From an uncultured Eubacteriales bacterium (GTDB lineage Bacteria > Bacillota > Clostridia > Oscillospirales > Oscillospiraceae): DNA of 64,000 nucleotides. Under the pieces are notes generated by a model. The model was not told where the DNA came from. It searched no databases and was given only the letters and a program-made list of their open reading frames with translations. The stretch spans positions 1-64,000 of the forward strand of contig URQA01000001.1 in NCBI GenBank assembly GCA_900549885.1, given 5' to 3'. Positions 8,259 through 18,056 of the stretch are shown here, one piece after another; within the stretch, counting starts at the first letter, position 1; each line of letters begins with the position of its first letter. A program made the translations under genes and the position numbers.

Positions 8259-9296
8259 ATGACAAGGCAGATCTGCGTGGGTGGGGTCAAGATTGGAGGG
8301 GGCGCCCCAGTGTCCATCCAATCTATGACCAATACTCCCACTCATGATGTGGAGGCCACTCTGGCGCAAATTCAGGCTCTAACGGCAGCGGGCTGCGAGA
8401 TCGTGCGCCTGGCGGTGCCGGATATGGCGGCGGCCCGGGCCATCGGCGCTATCAAGGCGGGCAGCTCAGTGCCCCTGGTGGCGGACATTCACTTTGACTA
8501 CCGGCTGGCGTTAGAGGCGGTCAGGCAGGGAATCGATAAGGTCCGCATTAACCCTGGAAACATTGGCGCACCGGAACGGGTAAAGGCAGTAGCCGAAGCA
8601 TGTATGGACCGGAGCATCCCTATCCGCATTGGGGTAAATGGCGGTTCTTTGGAGAAGCGTCTTTTAGAACAATATGGCGGACCCACCCCGGAGGCTCTGG
8701 TGGAAAGCGGTCTGCGCCAGGCCCAAATGTTGGAGCAGTTCGGCTTTCACGACATCTGCATCTCACTGAAATCCTCCAGTGTGTCCACCACGATGAAGGC
8801 GTACCGTCTGATGTCGGAGCGGTGCGACTACCCTCTGCATCTAGGGGTGACGGAGGCAGGCACACCGGAGCTGGGAGTCATCAAGTCAGCGGCGGGCATC
8901 GGGGGTCTGCTGGCCCTTGGAATCGGGGACACCTTCCGGGTGACGCTGACCGCTGACCCGGTGGAGGAAATTTTTGCAGCCAAAAAAATTTTAAAAGCGG
9001 TCGGGCTGCGCCGGGAAGGCCCGGAACTTATTGCCTGCCCGACCTGCGGACGGACAAAAATCGACCTTATCCCTATGGCCCGCCGTGTGGAGGATCTGCT
9101 GCGGCAGGTGGACAAGCCCATCACTGTAGCGGTGATGGGCTGCGTGGTCAACGGTCCGGGCGAGGCCCGCCATGCTGATGTGGGGATCGCTGGAGGCCAG
9201 GGCGAGGGGGTGCTATTCCAGAAGGGACAGGTGGTGGCCCGAGTGCCTGAGGATCGACTGGTGGACGAGCTGATGAAGCTGATTGATACATTATAA
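8259..9296 (+). CDS. ispG: 4-hydroxy-3-methylbut-2-enyl diphosphate synthase (flavodoxin type)
   Basis: The 345-aa iron-sulfur enzyme carries out the penultimate MEP pathway step, from ME-cPP to HMBPP. It begins with the TIM-barrel motif 'SIQSMTNTPTHDVEAT'. The 4Fe-4S site is in the C-terminal part: 'CPTCGRTKIDL' and 'GCVVNGPGEARHADVG'. ATG 8259 is preferred over the longer frame from 8211 because a GGAGGAG site precedes it and homologues start with a short strand before 'VGGVKIGG'. polC begins 30 nt later. Confidence 0.96.
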   Translation: MTRQICVGGVKIGGGAPVSIQSMTNTPTHDVEATLAQIQALTAAGCEIVRLAVPDMAAARAIGAIKAGSSVPLVADIHFDYRLALEAVRQGIDKVRINPGNIGAPERVKAVAEACMDRSIPIRIGVNGGSLEKRLLEQYGGPTPEALVESGLRQAQMLEQFGFHDICISLKSSSVSTTMKAYRLMSERCDYPLHLGVTEAGTPELGVIKSAAGIGGLLALGIGDTFRVTLTADPVEEIFAAKKILKAVGLRREGPELIACPTCGRTKIDLIPMARRVEDLLRQVDKPITVAVMGCVVNGPGEARHADVGIAGGQGEGVLFQKGQVVARVPEDRLVDELMKLIDTL

Positions 9297-9325
9297 TTTG
9301 ACAAAGAGAGCAAGGAGCGTTACCC

Positions 9326-12300
9326 ATGGCAGAAGCCCGAAAATTGACATTTGAACAGACTTTCGCAAAATGTGCGATCCCCCAAGGGGTACTGTCCGCC
9401 CTGGGCCCTTGTCCCGCGGAGGTTCGGGTAAATAAGGCCGCCCGCTCCATGCTGGTTACGGTTCACGCGGATTGCACCCCGGATGTGGGCGCATTGCGTC
9501 AGGCGGAGGCCGCACTGGTCCGCTGCTTTCGGTTGCAGTCTGCCCGGGTGGAGGTGGTTGCTGATCCTGCCCCCGCCACTCCAGCTCCCCAGATTTCCCC
9601 AGAAGCGGAGAAAAAGGCAGATCCCGTCCCTACAAAGCAAACGCCTGCGGGCGCTGTAGCCCAAAGTGGAGAGCGTAAGGGACAGGATCTGTTTGGTAAA
9701 ATGGCGGCTCTGCGGAAGTCCGTCATGAGCACCCCAGGACCTGCGGGCCAGGCGGGAGAAAAAAAGGGGCGAATTAAGCAGATCTTCGGTAAGATCAGCA
9801 CCCGAAAGCAGCCCACCGCCATCGGGGAACTGGAATTGGATATGGGAAACGTCCTGATCGAAGGGGACGTATTCAATGTGGAGCATCGGGAACTGCCCCG
9901 CCGGAAGGCGTGGGTGGTCTGTTTTGACGTGACCGATTATACGGGTTCTATCCGCATTAGTCAGTTCATGGACGGAGATGTGGCAAAGCCGATTATTAAA
10001 GCCATCAAAAGCGGTCTGCATGTTCAGATCCAGGGACGGCTGACCGTGAGCCGGTTCGAGAGCGACATGGTGTTAGAGCCCTATGGCATCAACGAACTAC
10101 CGAAACCGGAGGGTCGCAAAGACAACGCGCCGGAAAAGCGCATTGAGTTGCACCTACATACCAAGATGTCTATGATGGACGCCCTGTGCGACACCAAGGA
10201 AGTGGTCAAGCGGGCTATCAGCTGGGGACATCCGGCCATTGCTATCACGGATCACGGCGTGGTGCAGTCTTTTCCGGATGCCTATAACGCCTCAGGAAAG
10301 GGAGAGAAAATCAAGATCATCTACGGTGTGGAAGCGTACTTTCAGAACGACGTGGATGAGCGGGTGGCCGTCCACGGAACCGGAGATTGCGGGCTGGAAG
10401 AGGAGTATATTGCCTTCGATTTAGAGACCACCGGCCTGGACAAGCGGACGGATCAGATCATCGAGATTGGTGCGGTTCTTATCCGGGGCGGGCAAGTGGC
10501 GGATACCTTTTCTAGCTTTGCCCAGCCGGGACATCCCCTCAGCGCCAAGACCGTGTCCCTGACCAGCATCACAGATGAGATGCTTCTAGGCGCTCCCAGC
10601 CCGGAGGAAGCGGTGGAGGCATTTCTGGACTGGGCGGGGAACCGTCCCCTGGTGGCCCACAACGCTGAGTTCGACGTGGGCTTTGTGCGGGAGTACTGCA
10701 GGCGAAGTGGCCGCCCCTTTGACCCGCTGTGGACGGACACACTGATTCTGGCCCAGTATCTGTGCCCGGAACTGAACAACCATAAATTAGACACCGTGGC
10801 CAGCCATTTGGAACTGCCGCCCTTTCATCACCACCGGGCCTTTGACGATGCCGAAGTATGCGGCCAGATCTTCTGGCACCTGCTGCCCGGGCTGCGCCGG
10901 GCGGGGGTGGAGCGGTTGGCCCAAGTGAACCCGGCGCTGGCGGGAATGAAAAAAGGGGGACGGGGCCGCCGTACCGCTTATCATCTGATTCTGCTGGCCA
11001 AAAACCAGACAGGCCTGCGCAATCTCTATAAGTTGGTTTCCAAAAGCCATTTGGAACACTACAACCGATTTCCCATCATGCCGAAATCTCTGATCAATGA
11101 AAACCGGGAGGGGCTGATTATCGGTTCTGCCTGCGAGGCGGGAGAATTATTCCGGGCTATCGTGGACGGTAAAGACGATCAGGAACTGCTGCGAATCGCC
11201 TCTTGGTATGACTATCTGGAAATACAACCTCTGTCCAATAACGCCTATATGCTCCGGCCGGACAAAGAGGGCAAGTCCATCGCCCGTGACTGGGAGGACC
11301 TTCGAAATTTCAACCGTAAAGTAGTGGAACTGGCCAACTGGCTGGGAAAACCAGTGTGCGCCACGGGAGATGTCCATTTTATGGACCCCCAGGACGAGAT
11401 CTATCGGCACATCCTGCTGGCCGCCAAGGAGTTTGACGACGCGGACAGCAGCAATCCCCTGTATTTCCGGACCACGGACGAGATGCTGGAGGAATTTCAA
11501 TATCTGGGGACGGAGACGGCCCGCCGGGTAGTCATCGACGATCCAGCCAAGATCGCCAGCTGGGTGGACAATGTGCGCCCACTGCCTCAGGGCCTGTTCA
11601 CGCCCAAGATCGAAAACTCCGAGGGGCAGTTGCGGGACTTGGTATGGGGCAAGGCCAAACGGCTGTACGGGGAGAACCCGCCCCAGATTGTGGTGGACCG
11701 CATCAATGCAGAGCTCAAGGATATCATTGGCTGCCACTACGATGTGATTTATATGTCCGCCCAGAAGCTGGTGCAGAACTCCCTGGAGCACGGTTATCTG
11801 GTGGGCTCCCGGGGCTCGGTGGGTTCGTCCCTGGTGGCTTTTATGTCCGGTATCACGGAGGTGAACTCCCTGCCTGCCCACTATCGCTGCCCAAACTGTA
11901 AGCACTCCGACTTTGATTACGCCCAAGATCCTGCTCATCCCTTCGGATGCGGAGCGGATATGCCGGACGCGAAGTGTCCGGTGTGCGGTGCGGACTACGA
12001 GAAGGACGGCTTCAACATTCCCTTTGAGACCTTCCTGGGCTTTGGCGGCGACAAGGTGCCCGACATCGACCTGAACTTCTCTGGAGAGTATCAGGCCAAC
12101 GCCCATCGCTATACCTTTGAACTGTTTGGCAGTGACCATGTATTCCGGGCTGGCACCATCGGTACCGTGGCGGAAAAGACCGCCATCGGATATGTGAAAA
12201 AGTACATGGAGCGGGTGGGACGGGAGAACGTGCCCTTTGCGGAGGTGCTGCGTCTGGCCCGGGGGTGTACGGGGGTCAAACGTACCACCGGACAGCACCC

Positions 12301-13510
12301 TGGCGGCATGGTGGTCATCCCCCAGGACAAGGAAATCTACGATTTCTGCCCGGTGCAGCACCCGGCGGACAACAAGGACTCGGATATCATCACCACTCAT
12401 TTTGAATACCACTCCATGGAGTCCAATCTGTTGAAGCTGGATATGCTGGGCCACGACGATCCGTCTATGATCCGTATGCTTCAGGACCTCACCGGAGTGG
12501 ACCCACAGAAGATTCGGCTGGACGATCCGGGTACTATGAGCCTGTTTATTACCTCGGAAGCGCTGGGCTTTACAGACGACCCGCTGCTTGGGCCAACGGG
12601 AGCCGTGGCCATCCCAGAGTTTAACACCAAATTTACCCGAGGTGTGCTGGAGGAAACCCACCCAACCCAGGTGGACACGCTGCTGCGGATCTCCGGCTTT
12701 ACCCACGGCACGGACGTGTGGCTGGGCAATGCCCGCGACCTGATCACTTCTGGGACAGCAAATACCCAGGAGTGCGTGGGGTGCCGGGACGACATTATGA
12801 TTTATTTGATCTCCATGGGCTTTGCGCCAAAGCGGGCCTTTAAGATCATGGAATCTGTCCGAAAGGGCAGGGGCCTGCCCGAAGGGGCGGAGGAAGAGAT
12901 GAAGGCCCAGAAGGTGCCGGAATGGTATATCGAGTCCTGCAAGAAGATTGCATACCTGTTCCCCAAGGCCCATGCTGTGGCCTACGTGATGATGGCCCTG
13001 CGCATCGCCTGGTTCAAGGTCCACCGTCCGCTGGCCTTTTATGCGGCCTACTTTTCTATCCGAGCAAAGGCTTTTGATGAAAGATTTATGTGCCGGGGGA
13101 TGGAAGTTGTCAAGCAGAAAATCCGAGAGATCAACGACAAAAAGAATGCCAAGGATAGATCGGATCGGCCCACTGCGGTGGAGGAGGATATGCTGGTCAC
13201 TCTGGAAGTGTGCTATGAGTTCTACCTGCGAGGGTTCACTTTTGCCAGAATGGACATTCAGCGATCTCATGCGGTCAATTTTCTGGTGGACGAGGAACGC
13301 GGTGCCCTGATCCCGCCGTTTACCTCTGTGGCAGGACTGGGCGAGACGGTGGGCTGGGATATCATGGAAAAGCGAAAGGGAAAAACCTTTATCTCCATCG
13401 AAGAATTTTCCTTGGTTTGTACGAAGGTATCCAGCACCCATCTGGCGCAGCTCAAAGAGGCGGGAGCCTTTGGCGATATGCCGGACAGTAGCCAGATCTC
13501 CCTGTTTTGA
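9326..13510 (+). CDS. polC: DNA polymerase III alpha subunit, PolC type
   Basis: The 1394-aa protein is the Gram-positive replicative polymerase. An N-terminal domain with a Pro/Lys-rich linker (about residues 75-165) is followed by an OB fold (about 170-260). A PHP domain begins with 'LHLHTKMSMMDAL'. A DnaQ-like 3'-5' exonuclease is inserted in the PHP region and begins 'AFDLETTGLDKRTDQIIEIG'. A CxxC pair 'CPNCKH'/'CPVCGADY' forms the zinc finger. The catalytic aspartates are in 'KVPDIDLNFSGEYQ'. An AAGGAG site precedes ATG 9326. It ends the uppS-to-polC run, and a new promoter follows. Confidence 0.98.
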   Translation: MAEARKLTFEQTFAKCAIPQGVLSALGPCPAEVRVNKAARSMLVTVHADCTPDVGALRQAEAALVRCFRLQSARVEVVADPAPATPAPQISPEAEKKADPVPTKQTPAGAVAQSGERKGQDLFGKMAALRKSVMSTPGPAGQAGEKKGRIKQIFGKISTRKQPTAIGELELDMGNVLIEGDVFNVEHRELPRRKAWVVCFDVTDYTGSIRISQFMDGDVAKPIIKAIKSGLHVQIQGRLTVSRFESDMVLEPYGINELPKPEGRKDNAPEKRIELHLHTKMSMMDALCDTKEVVKRAISWGHPAIAITDHGVVQSFPDAYNASGKGEKIKIIYGVEAYFQNDVDERVAVHGTGDCGLEEEYIAFDLETTGLDKRTDQIIEIGAVLIRGGQVADTFSSFAQPGHPLSAKTVSLTSITDEMLLGAPSPEEAVEAFLDWAGNRPLVAHNAEFDVGFVREYCRRSGRPFDPLWTDTLILAQYLCPELNNHKLDTVASHLELPPFHHHRAFDDAEVCGQIFWHLLPGLRRAGVERLAQVNPALAGMKKGGRGRRTAYHLILLAKNQTGLRNLYKLVSKSHLEHYNRFPIMPKSLINENREGLIIGSACEAGELFRAIVDGKDDQELLRIASWYDYLEIQPLSNNAYMLRPDKEGKSIARDWEDLRNFNRKVVELANWLGKPVCATGDVHFMDPQDEIYRHILLAAKEFDDADSSNPLYFRTTDEMLEEFQYLGTETARRVVIDDPAKIASWVDNVRPLPQGLFTPKIENSEGQLRDLVWGKAKRLYGENPPQIVVDRINAELKDIIGCHYDVIYMSAQKLVQNSLEHGYLVGSRGSVGSSLVAFMSGITEVNSLPAHYRCPNCKHSDFDYAQDPAHPFGCGADMPDAKCPVCGADYEKDGFNIPFETFLGFGGDKVPDIDLNFSGEYQANAHRYTFELFGSDHVFRAGTIGTVAEKTAIGYVKKYMERVGRENVPFAEVLRLARGCTGVKRTTGQHPGGMVVIPQDKEIYDFCPVQHPADNKDSDIITTHFEYHSMESNLLKLDMLGHDDPSMIRMLQDLTGVDPQKIRLDDPGTMSLFITSEALGFTDDPLLGPTGAVAIPEFNTKFTRGVLEETHPTQVDTLLRISGFTHGTDVWLGNARDLITSGTANTQECVGCRDDIMIYLISMGFAPKRAFKIMESVRKGRGLPEGAEEEMKAQKVPEWYIESCKKIAYLFPKAHAVAYVMMALRIAWFKVHRPLAFYAAYFSIRAKAFDERFMCRGMEVVKQKIREINDKKNAKDRSDRPTAVEEDMLVTLEVCYEFYLRGFTFARMDIQRSHAVNFLVDEERGALIPPFTSVAGLGETVGWDIMEKRKGKTFISIEEFSLVCTKVSSTHLAQLKEAGAFGDMPDSSQISLF

Positions 13511-13525
13511 TTGTGCTTTTTACCG

Positions 13526-13554
13526 TTGACAGGAATTACCGGGTATGATAAATT
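13526..13554 (+). promoter_or_regulatory. SigA promoter for the his operon
   Basis: A perfect TTGACA at 13526-13531 is spaced 17 bp from TAAATT at 13549-13554, 35 nt before hisZ. The spacer between polC and hisZ is only 79 nt, so there is no room for a T-box or long leader. Confidence 0.75.
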
Positions 13555-13589
13555 GTTTCTTACATTAGCGAGATAAAGAATCGAGGTGC

Positions 13590-14762
13590 ATGTCTTTGGC
13601 TTTTTCTGTCAATACACCGGAAGGTACGCGAGATCGTCTGTTTTCCGAGTGCCTGGAACGGCGTCAGGTTCAGCGGGCTTTGACTGATTTGTTCCAGCGC
13701 CGGGGGTATGGCGAGGTCATCACGCCTGAGGTGGAGTATTATGACCTTTTTATCCAGTCCGGAAACCCGCTTCCCCAAGAGGCAATGCTCAAACTGATTG
13801 ACCGGTCGGGCAGAATTATGGTGATGAGGCCGGACTGTACGACCCCGATCGCCCGGGTGGCGGCAACAAAGCTCAAGAGCGTACCGTTGCCCCAACGGCT
13901 CTATTATGACCAGACAGTGTTCCGGTCCAACCGAGCCCACGACGGAGGCAGCAGCGAGATCGCCCAGTGTGGCATAGAGATGATCGGCGCCATGGGGAAA
14001 AAGGCGGATCTGGAAATTATTGCTATGGCAGTGGATGCGTTGCGGGTGTGCGGCATTTGTCAGTTCCATGTGGAACTGGGCCATGCCGGTTTTTTCCGGA
14101 CTCTGGCCAGACAGATGGACATGCCGGGAGACGATTTGGAACGGATGCGCGCTTATATCGAGGGTAAGAATTACGCGGCTCTCAACGATTTACTGGAGCC
14201 CTACCGGGGACAAAGGGCCAGTACCGCCCTGCGCCGCCTGCCCTACCTGTTTGGCGGGGTAGAGATTTTGGATGAGGCCCAGGAACTAGGCGGAGAGAGC
14301 GAGGCCATCGACTACCTGCGTCAGCTCTACCAAGAGCTGGACCGGGCGGGATACGGCGGCTTTGTGCGGTTTGACTTGGGCTTGGTCCATCAAATCGACT
14401 ATTATACTGGCGTGGTTTTTCGCGGTTACGCGGAGGGCGCGGGACGACCGGTACTGTCCGGCGGGCGGTATGACGCCCTAGTGGAGCTTTTTGGCCGGAA
14501 GGCAGAGGCTACCGGCTTTGCCGTAGATGTGGATGCGGTGGGCAACTGTCTGACGGCGGTGCTGCCTAAGCTGGAGTTGGTGATCCACTATGAGGATGGC
14601 TGCCTGGCGCGCGCGCTGGCTGAAGTGGACGCCAGACCAGCGGGCAGCAGTGAGCTGTCTCCCTGCCGCACACTGGACAGCTCGTTGCATCTGGCCCGGG
14701 AGAAAGGGGCCAAAGCGGTCTTGGTGGTGACACCGGAGGGAGAAAGGCGGGTGACTCTATGA
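13590..14762 (+). CDS. hisZ: ATP phosphoribosyltransferase regulatory subunit
   Basis: The 390-aa protein is a catalytically dead histidyl-tRNA-synthetase-like subunit that activates short-form HisG and senses histidine. The class II fold is visible in 'TPEGTRDRLFSECLERRQV', in 'VMRPDCTTPIARVAA', and in the late motif 'DLGLVHQIDYYTGVVF'. ATG 13590 lies only 1 nt after GAGGTG; TTG 13596 is 7 nt from the same site and may be the true start. The C-terminal anticodon-binding domain of HisRS is replaced by a short region, as in HisZ. Its stop overlaps hisG by ATGA. Confidence 0.93.
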   Translation: MSLAFSVNTPEGTRDRLFSECLERRQVQRALTDLFQRRGYGEVITPEVEYYDLFIQSGNPLPQEAMLKLIDRSGRIMVMRPDCTTPIARVAATKLKSVPLPQRLYYDQTVFRSNRAHDGGSSEIAQCGIEMIGAMGKKADLEIIAMAVDALRVCGICQFHVELGHAGFFRTLARQMDMPGDDLERMRAYIEGKNYAALNDLLEPYRGQRASTALRRLPYLFGGVEILDEAQELGGESEAIDYLRQLYQELDRAGYGGFVRFDLGLVHQIDYYTGVVFRGYAEGAGRPVLSGGRYDALVELFGRKAEATGFAVDVDAVGNCLTAVLPKLELVIHYEDGCLARALAEVDARPAGSSELSPCRTLDSSLHLAREKGAKAVLVVTPEGERRVTL

Positions 14763-15400
14763 GCCAGCGGCTGCGTATCGCCCTGACCAAAGGGCGGCTT
14801 CAGGAAAAATCTGTGGCCCTGTTTGAGTCCATGGGCTTGGACTGTACCCCAGTGAGAGATCCGGGGCGACGGCTGATCCATCAGTTGCCCAACTATCCCC
14901 TGGACGTAGTGCTGGCCAAGGCACCCGACGTCATTACCTATGTGGAGCATGGGGTGTGCGATTTAGGCGTGGTGGGCAAGGATACCATTTTGGAAAAGGG
15001 CGGGGCCTTTTACGAAGTGTTGGACCTGGGCTTTGGACGATGTCGCTTCGCCTTGGCCGTGGAGGCTGGCAGCGATTTTTACGGCACGTATAAAACGCGT
15101 CGGATCGCCTCCAAATATCCGGCTGTGACCCGGGCCTTTTTTGAAAAAAAAGGCATGGATGTGGATATCATTAAAATTGAGGGCAGTGTAGAGCTGGCAC
15201 CCATCCTCGGTCTGGCCGACGGTATTGTGGACATCGTGGAGACAGGGGCCACCCTGAGGGAAAACGGCCTGGTACCCATTGAGGATGTGGCCCAGGTATC
15301 CGCCCGTCTCATTGTAAATACGGCCAGTATGAAGCTGCACAAGCGGCAAATTTTAGACTTTATTAAACACTGTGAATGGCAGTTGGGGGTGGAACCATGA
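14759..15400 (+). CDS. hisG: ATP phosphoribosyltransferase catalytic subunit, short form
   Basis: The 213-aa enzyme joins ATP and PRPP in the first step of histidine synthesis. It has the short-form length, lacking the C-terminal ACT-like regulatory domain, which fits the HisZ partner next to it. Motifs include 'RIALTKGRLQEKS', 'GVCDLGVVGKDTI' and the PRPP loop 'GIVDIVETGATLRENGL'. Start and stop overlap hisZ and hisD by ATGA, so the three are translationally coupled. Confidence 0.96.
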   Translation: MSQRLRIALTKGRLQEKSVALFESMGLDCTPVRDPGRRLIHQLPNYPLDVVLAKAPDVITYVEHGVCDLGVVGKDTILEKGGAFYEVLDLGFGRCRFALAVEAGSDFYGTYKTRRIASKYPAVTRAFFEKKGMDVDIIKIEGSVELAPILGLADGIVDIVETGATLRENGLVPIEDVAQVSARLIVNTASMKLHKRQILDFIKHCEWQLGVEP

Positions 15401-16680
15401 TCGACATGATTCGGGCTGACGGCCGGGCGGAAGAGGGGAAAATTTCCGACATGAGGGCTCGCGCCGCTCAGGCCAACGCCGAGATCGACAGAATTGTGGC
15501 AGATATCATGCGCGATGTAAAGGAAAGAGGCTTTTCGGCCGTAGCAGAATATTCCCTTCGCTTCGACCAGGCGGAACCGTATGAGATTCCTCGGGAACGG
15601 CTGGAAAGAGCCTATGCCGACTGTCCGCCTAAATTGATCACCGCCATGGAGCGTTCTGCGGCCAACATCCGGGACTATAACGAAAAACTTTTGGACAAGA
15701 GCCAGGAGTGGACCTCCCCGGACGGGGGCAGAGTGGGACGCATCGTGCGGGGGCTGACCCGGGTGGGCCTCTATGTGCCCGGCGGCACGGCGGCCTATCC
15801 CAGTTCAGTGCTGATGAACGCGGTTCCGGCCAAGGTGGCCGGAGTGGAGGAGCTGATAATGGTGACTCCACCCACGGAAAACCTCAACAACGCAGTGCTG
15901 GCTGCGGCGAAAATCGCTGGAGTGGATCGGGTTATCGCCGTGGGCGGCGCCCAGGCGGTGGCTGCGCTGACTTATGGCGCCGGTTTTATCCCCAGGGTGG
16001 ACAAGCTGGTGGGGCCAGGCAATGCCTTTGTAGCGGCGGCCAAGCGCCAGGCCTATGGCATGCTGGACATCGATATGGTGGCAGGGCCGTCTGAGGTGCT
16101 GGTGATCGCCGACCAGACAGCCGATCCGGTGTACATCGCCGCCGACCTGCTCAGTCAGGCGGAGCACGACAGGATGGCCAGTGCCGTCCTGCTCACCGAC
16201 AGCATGAAACTGGCCCAGGAAGTGGATCGGGAGGTCATCCGGCAGACCGGCTATCTGGGCCGCTCAGACATCATTGAGGCGTCCCTACGGGACTTTGGGT
16301 GCGCCATCGTCTGCGATGATTTGGACCAATGCGCCGCCCTGGCCAATGAGATTGCGCCGGAGCATCTGGAGATCGTCACCCAGGAGCCCAGAGCGCTGCT
16401 ACCTCAGATCAAAAACGCCGGGGCTGTGTTCCTGGGGGCATACAGCCCGGAGCCTCTGGGCGACTATATGGCGGGGCCGGACCACGTCCTGCCCACCAGC
16501 GGGACGGCGCGGTTTTTCTCTCCCTTGTCGGTGGACAGCTTTCTCAAAACCATGAGCGTCATTGAGTTCGACCGGAGCAGTCTGGAACCTATCGCGTCGG
16601 AAATTATCACCTTGGCAGAGACAGAGAAGCTCACCGCTCACGCCAATTCCGTCCGGGTGCGCTTTCCGAAACTGGGATAA
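15397..16680 (+). CDS. hisD: Histidinol dehydrogenase
   Basis: The 427-aa NAD- and zinc-dependent enzyme oxidises L-histidinol to L-histidine in the last two steps of the pathway. Family motifs include 'GLYVPGGTAAYPSSVLMNAVPA', best seen as 'YVPGGTAAYPSSVLMN', then 'DMVAGPSEVLVIAD', 'LLSQAEHD' and 'GDYMAGPDHVLPTSG'. ATG 15397 overlaps the hisG stop. A frame open to 15376 only adds residues inside hisG. A 115-nt gap separates it from hisB. Confidence 0.97.
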   Translation: MIDMIRADGRAEEGKISDMRARAAQANAEIDRIVADIMRDVKERGFSAVAEYSLRFDQAEPYEIPRERLERAYADCPPKLITAMERSAANIRDYNEKLLDKSQEWTSPDGGRVGRIVRGLTRVGLYVPGGTAAYPSSVLMNAVPAKVAGVEELIMVTPPTENLNNAVLAAAKIAGVDRVIAVGGAQAVAALTYGAGFIPRVDKLVGPGNAFVAAAKRQAYGMLDIDMVAGPSEVLVIADQTADPVYIAADLLSQAEHDRMASAVLLTDSMKLAQEVDREVIRQTGYLGRSDIIEASLRDFGCAIVCDDLDQCAALANEIAPEHLEIVTQEPRALLPQIKNAGAVFLGAYSPEPLGDYMAGPDHVLPTSGTARFFSPLSVDSFLKTMSVIEFDRSSLEPIASEIITLAETEKLTAHANSVRVRFPKLG

Positions 16681-16721
16681 GATTGTATCCATTTTGTAAT
16701 CAAATCGTAAGAGAATTTTAG

Positions 16722-16750
16722 TTGTATCTTACCGCGAAGTGTTGTATTGT
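16722..16750 (+). promoter_or_regulatory. Weak candidate promoter between hisD and hisB
   Basis: TTGTAT at 16722-16727 and TATTGT at 16745-16750 are 17 bp apart. This 115-nt gap is one of the longest in the his cluster and is A/T-rich compared with the genes. It may hold a secondary promoter, but the hexamers are poor. Confidence 0.3.
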
Positions 16751-16795
16751 TGGTGATAGAAGCTGGAGCATTTGGCCCAATCAGGAGGTGCTTTT

Positions 16796-17407
16796 ATGGA
16801 TATCCCTGTATACCGGAAGGGAGAGGCCCCGGTGCGGGCCTACTGCATAGAACGAAAGACGAAAGAGACTTGTGTCAGTGTGGACCTCTGCCTGGATGGG
16901 GGAACGGTTTCCGTATCCACCGGTATCGGTTTTTTTGACCATATGCTCACGGCGCTGGCCTTTTACGCAGGTTGGGGCCTGACGCTGTCCGCTCAGGGGG
17001 ACCTGCATGTGGACGGGCATCACACCGTGGAAGACGTGGGCATCGTGCTGGGACAGGCCCTGCGCGGGGCGCTGGGAGATCGGACGGGTATCCGCCGGTT
17101 TGGCTGTACCTATGTGCCCATGGATGAGGCGCTGTGCCGTACGGTGGTGGACATCTCTAACCGTCCGTTTCTGGTATTCCGGGCGGAGATGCCCCAGGCT
17201 GTAGTGGGCAGCTATGACGCCTGCCTGACGGAAGAGTTTATGCGGGCTGTGGCAGTGAATGCCGGTCTGACCCTACACCAAGAATGCCTTTACGGCGGAA
17301 ATTCCCACCACATTACGGAGGCTCTCTTCAAATCCCTGGGACTCGCCCTTAAGGATGCCTGCCGGGCAGACAGCCAGGGCGTCACCTCTACCAAAGGGGT
17401 GCTGTAA
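16796..17407 (+). CDS. hisB: Imidazoleglycerol-phosphate dehydratase
   Basis: The 203-aa manganese enzyme dehydrates imidazoleglycerol phosphate to imidazole-acetol phosphate. It is the monofunctional type without the phosphatase domain. Metal-binding His clusters are in 'GFFDHMLTAL', 'DGHHTVEDVG' and 'GGNSHHITEALFKSLG'. ATG 16796 follows a strong AGGAGGTG site; the frame open to 16772 lacks one. The stop codon overlaps the hisH start by one base. Confidence 0.96.
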   Translation: MDIPVYRKGEAPVRAYCIERKTKETCVSVDLCLDGGTVSVSTGIGFFDHMLTALAFYAGWGLTLSAQGDLHVDGHHTVEDVGIVLGQALRGALGDRTGIRRFGCTYVPMDEALCRTVVDISNRPFLVFRAEMPQAVVGSYDACLTEEFMRAVAVNAGLTLHQECLYGGNSHHITEALFKSLGLALKDACRADSQGVTSTKGVL

Positions 17408-18021
17408 TGGGATACACAGCCATTATTGACTACGGGGTAGGCAACCTGAAAAGCGTGTCCAATGCGCTGGCCTACCTGGGAGTGGACAGCGAGATCACCG
17501 GCGATCCCTGCCGCCTGGAGCTGGCGGACGCCATCATCCTGCCCGGCGTAGGCGCGTTCCCGGACGCGGCGGACAAGCTGCGGGAGAGCGGTCTGGAGCA
17601 GATCCTGCTGCGTCAGGCTGGGAATAAGCCCATCCTGGGCATCTGCCTGGGGATGCAGCTGTTGTTTCAGTGGGGGGAGGAGGGCCGCCGCTGTGAGGGG
17701 CTTGGCTTGATCTCAGGTGGGGTGCGACGCATCGAGACAGATCTCAAGCTGCCCCATATCGGCTGGAACAGCCTGACCTTCCCTAGGCCAAGCCCTCTGT
17801 TTCGAGGATTGGATGAGGGGTGCTGTGTCTACTTTGTCCACTCCTTCTGCGGCCATACGGAGGATCCGGACCAAGCGGCGGCGGTCACAGATTACGGCGG
17901 GCCGGTGCTGGCTGCCGTACAGGACGCGGCCAGAGGCGTGTTCGGCTGTCAATTCCACCCGGAAAAAAGTGGCGAGACCGGACTTGCGATCTTACAAAAT
18001 TTTGCGGCGCTCAACCGATGA
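17407..18021 (+). CDS. hisH: Imidazole glycerol phosphate synthase, glutamine amidotransferase subunit
   Basis: The 204-aa class I glutaminase supplies ammonia to HisF. The nucleophile Cys is in 'GICLGMQLLF', and the His-Glu pair is in 'GCQFHPEKSGETG'. 'DYGVGNLKSVSNAL' at the N-terminus and 'PHIGWN' are family marks. It is translationally coupled to hisB. In this operon hisA normally follows hisH, but here a 2.1-kb LtaS-like gene intervenes. Confidence 0.96.
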   Translation: MGYTAIIDYGVGNLKSVSNALAYLGVDSEITGDPCRLELADAIILPGVGAFPDAADKLRESGLEQILLRQAGNKPILGICLGMQLLFQWGEEGRRCEGLGLISGGVRRIETDLKLPHIGWNSLTFPRPSPLFRGLDEGCCVYFVHSFCGHTEDPDQAAAVTDYGGPVLAAVQDAARGVFGCQFHPEKSGETGLAILQNFAALNR

Positions 18022-18056
18022 GCACCTGAGCGAAAGAAATGACCTGGAGGAACGTC

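Noticed and set aside
11147..13441. 764-codon open frame on the minus strand inside polC
   Set aside because: It lies fully antisense to a clear, conserved polC. The high GC content and rare stops in that frame explain it. The translation has no recognisable motif.
13511..13589. Possible histidine T-box or attenuator before hisZ
   Set aside because: The gap is only 79 nt and lacks the T-box motif or a His-rich leader peptide.
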